Of a stretch of 14,959 nucleotides of DNA, positions 13,793-14,959 are shown one piece after another. Both the position numbers and the translations under genes were made by a program. Below the pieces are notes generated by a model. The model had not been told where the DNA came from. It saw only the letters and a program-made list of their open reading frames with translations, and searched no databases. Numbering within the stretch: position 1 is the stretch's first letter; each line of letters opens with the position of its first letter. This DNA is from JAAEQG01 sp023133475 (GTDB lineage Bacteria > Planctomycetota > Phycisphaerae > UBA1845), in assembly GCA_030631415.1 (NCBI GenBank), contig DAOVLE010000125.1, positions 1 to 14,959 of the forward strand. The letters run 5' to 3'.

Positions 13793-13815
13793 CTAATTCA
13801 CCGCGGAGTACGCAG
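13793..13815. repeat. 23-bp direct repeat, right copy
   Basis: Matches 13222-13244 with one mismatch. Immediately downstream, AGAATTGAGAA and the ATTCTCAATTCTC string at about 13853-13873 are complementary, giving an imperfect hairpin before the cytochrome promoter. Confidence 0.65.
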
Positions 13816-13882
13816 AGAATTGAGAAATGCGGTGGTTGCCGCTGCGCTTCTCCATTCTCAATTCTCAATTCTCCGCAGACGG

Positions 13883-13910
13883 TTGACAAACCCCACCCAA
13901 CGATTGTAAT
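13883..13910 (+). promoter_or_regulatory. Candidate sigma70-type promoter for the tetrahaem cytochrome gene
   Basis: TTGACA (13883-13888) and TGTAAT (13905-13910) are separated by 16 bp and match the -35 and -10 consensus at six and five of six positions. Transcription would start near 13917, giving a leader of about 50 nt before the ATG at 13969. This is the best promoter-like sequence in the window. Confidence 0.5.
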
Positions 13911-13968
13911 GGGGGATTGGTTGGGTGTGTGTTTTGGAGGTATGGTTACTTTTGTCGAGGGAATGAAC

Positions 13969-14652
13969 ATGAAAGCCAAAATTGCAGTGTCAATAGCGGT
14001 TGTGGGTATGGCGATCGGCCTGGTATTCCAATTCGGCGGTGCCGATGCGGTTGCCGGCGGTGAAGCCTCCGTTGCGGCGGCGGGGTCTCTGTCGATGGCT
14101 GCTCTGCCGGACAAGGATGTGAAGTTCGGCGGCAGCAAGAAGTGCAAAATGTGTCACTCGAAGGCGTACAAGTCCTGGGCGGAGACTGCCCACGCCAAGT
14201 CTTTCGATCTGCTCAAGCCCGGCATCGTCAAGGAAGCCAAGGTGAAATTCAAGCTCGATCCTGCCAAGGACTACACCACCGACAAGTCCTGCCTGGCTTG
14301 CCATACCACCGGGTACGGCACGAACGGCGGATATGCCGTCCCCGATCCTGCTGACGAGAAGGCTGTCAAAAAAATGGCCAAGCTCGAGGGCGTCGGTTGC
14401 GAATCCTGCCACGGGGCACCGGGCAAGGGATACAAGGCGCTGAAGAAATCCATCAAGAAAGAGCAAAAAAAGTACAAGTTCGAGGAGATGATGGCGGTCG
14501 GCATGATCAAGATCGTGCCTGAAATCTGCACCTGCTGCCATAACAAGAAGAGCCCCACATACGATGAGACCAAAGCTTTCGACTTCGAGAAGATGACGAA
14601 GGACGAAAAAGCATTCCACGCTCACGAAGTGCTCCAGTATCGCGAGAAGTAG
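13969..14652 (+). CDS. Exported tetrahaem cytochrome c (cytochrome c554-like)
   Basis: Predicted 227-aa periplasmic electron carrier. A signal peptide occupies about residues 1-29 (MKAKIAVSIAVVGMAIGLVF...). Four CxxCH haem-binding motifs follow: CKMCH (59-63), CLACH (108-112), CESCH (144-148) and CTCCH (187-191). The spacing, the GVGCESCHG context and the KKCKMCHSKAYKSW...H lead-in resemble the cytochrome c554 group of multihaem proteins. Extra histidines (for example His75, His217 and His219) may be distal ligands. The protein is very lysine-rich. The ATG at 13969 was chosen because GAGGGA lies 7-8 nt upstream and a signal peptide starts there; ATGs at 13942 and 13963 are alternatives. The electron partner is not in the window. 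Confidence 0.9.
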   Translation: MKAKIAVSIAVVGMAIGLVFQFGGADAVAGGEASVAAAGSLSMAALPDKDVKFGGSKKCKMCHSKAYKSWAETAHAKSFDLLKPGIVKEAKVKFKLDPAKDYTTDKSCLACHTTGYGTNGGYAVPDPADEKAVKKMAKLEGVGCESCHGAPGKGYKALKKSIKKEQKKYKFEEMMAVGMIKIVPEICTCCHNKKSPTYDETKAFDFEKMTKDEKAFHAHEVLQYREK

Positions 14653-14666
14653 GCAATAAAAAGGGT

Positions 14667-14959
14667 TCATCCGACTAAAGCGTACTTCGTCTCATGAAGT
14701 GCCAGGATCTTGAGCTTGAAGAACTCCTGGTCTCGGAAGCCGTAGGCTTGTCGCTTTATGGTCTTGATCTTGTTGTTAATTCCCTCCAAAGGGCCGGTAG
14801 AGATGGGATAATCGTAGTAGGCCAGGGACAGGGGGCTGGTTAAGGCGCAGACCCTCTTGGAGGCGCTCGGACTCCTTGCGAGCAGGGTTCAGGTTGTCGG
14901 GGTTCTTCAGCAGCAACCAGCGCGTCCCCTTGAGCACCTCCTTGTGCATCTTATCCGTA
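14667..14959 (-). pseudogene. ISL3-family transposase remnant, C-terminal end
   Basis: The minus strand from the window edge encodes MHKEVLKGTRWLLLKNPDNL ... ERLQEGLRLNQP (about 14836-14958), then the other frame gives LSLAYYDYPISTGPLEGIN, followed by NKIKTIKRQAYGFRDQEFFK and LKILALHETKYALVG to a TGA at 14667-14669. Both blocks are characteristic of ISL3-type transposases. Two lesions are visible. A CCCCC run at about 14831-14835 shifts the frame between NQP and LSLAYY. The region that normally lies between LS.AYY and AYYDYPISTG (several dozen residues) is missing, with the two Tyr-Tyr sites fused. The gene continues beyond the window but cannot make an active protein. Confidence 0.8.

Noticed and set aside
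13990..14670. 226-aa minus-strand frame opposite the cytochrome gene
   Set aside because: Antisense shadow of a clear tetrahaem cytochrome, with no motif of its own.

Overview
The window reads like GC-rich chromosomal DNA from a planctomycete-like environmental bacterium, possibly from a metagenome assembly. The main reasons are a secreted pseudopilin with the H-X9-DG C-terminal motif, an exosortase H / IPTL-CTERM protein-sorting locus, and many palindromic intergenic repeats. Species identity is inferred, not demonstrated. No rRNA, tRNA or CRISPR array was recognised.

Layout. (1) 5-1228 (-): AAA+ ATPase of the DUF4143 type. (2) 1229-2055: no intact gene; it holds a composite inverted-repeat element (1352-1537) and an IS3-type OrfA remnant (1783-1890). 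(3) 2056-3907 (-): a rhomboid-like membrane protein, a doubtful small ORF, and a YycJ/WalJ-like metallo-beta-lactamase-fold hydrolase. (4) 3908-4734: a possible membrane-protein gene whose end is overwritten by a 283-bp nested palindrome (4317-4599), then a candidate promoter. (5) 4735-6411 (+): a bacterial GH3-family acyl-adenylating enzyme. (6) 6607-13090, all minus strand: a lipoprotein, an H-X9-DG pseudopilin, a Cys-rich IPTL-CTERM protein split by an in-frame TGA, a PIN toxin-antitoxin pair, a vestigial second CTERM tail, a 71-aa two-helix membrane protein, exosortase H and an accessory membrane protein. (7) 13091-13968: repeats around a small putative lipoprotein (+). (8) 13969-14652 (+): an exported four-haem c-type cytochrome. 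(9) 14667-14959 (-): an ISL3 transposase remnant with a frameshift and an internal deletion, running off the window.

How the genes fit together. XrtH (Cys71/Arg112/His131) and its accessory gene would process proteins ending in IPTLxxWG, a hydrophobic helix and a basic tail. The protein encoded at 9148-10623 has this ending (IPTVSEWG, helix, RQRR) and a signal peptide, so it is the evident substrate. A second CTERM tail without its IPTL box lies just downstream of the PIN toxin gene and just before the exosortase operon. This suggests that an earlier substrate gene was destroyed there. The lipoprotein, pseudopilin and exported cytochrome are also envelope-directed, but no common pathway can be shown from sequence. 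Repeats have shaped every long intergenic stretch.
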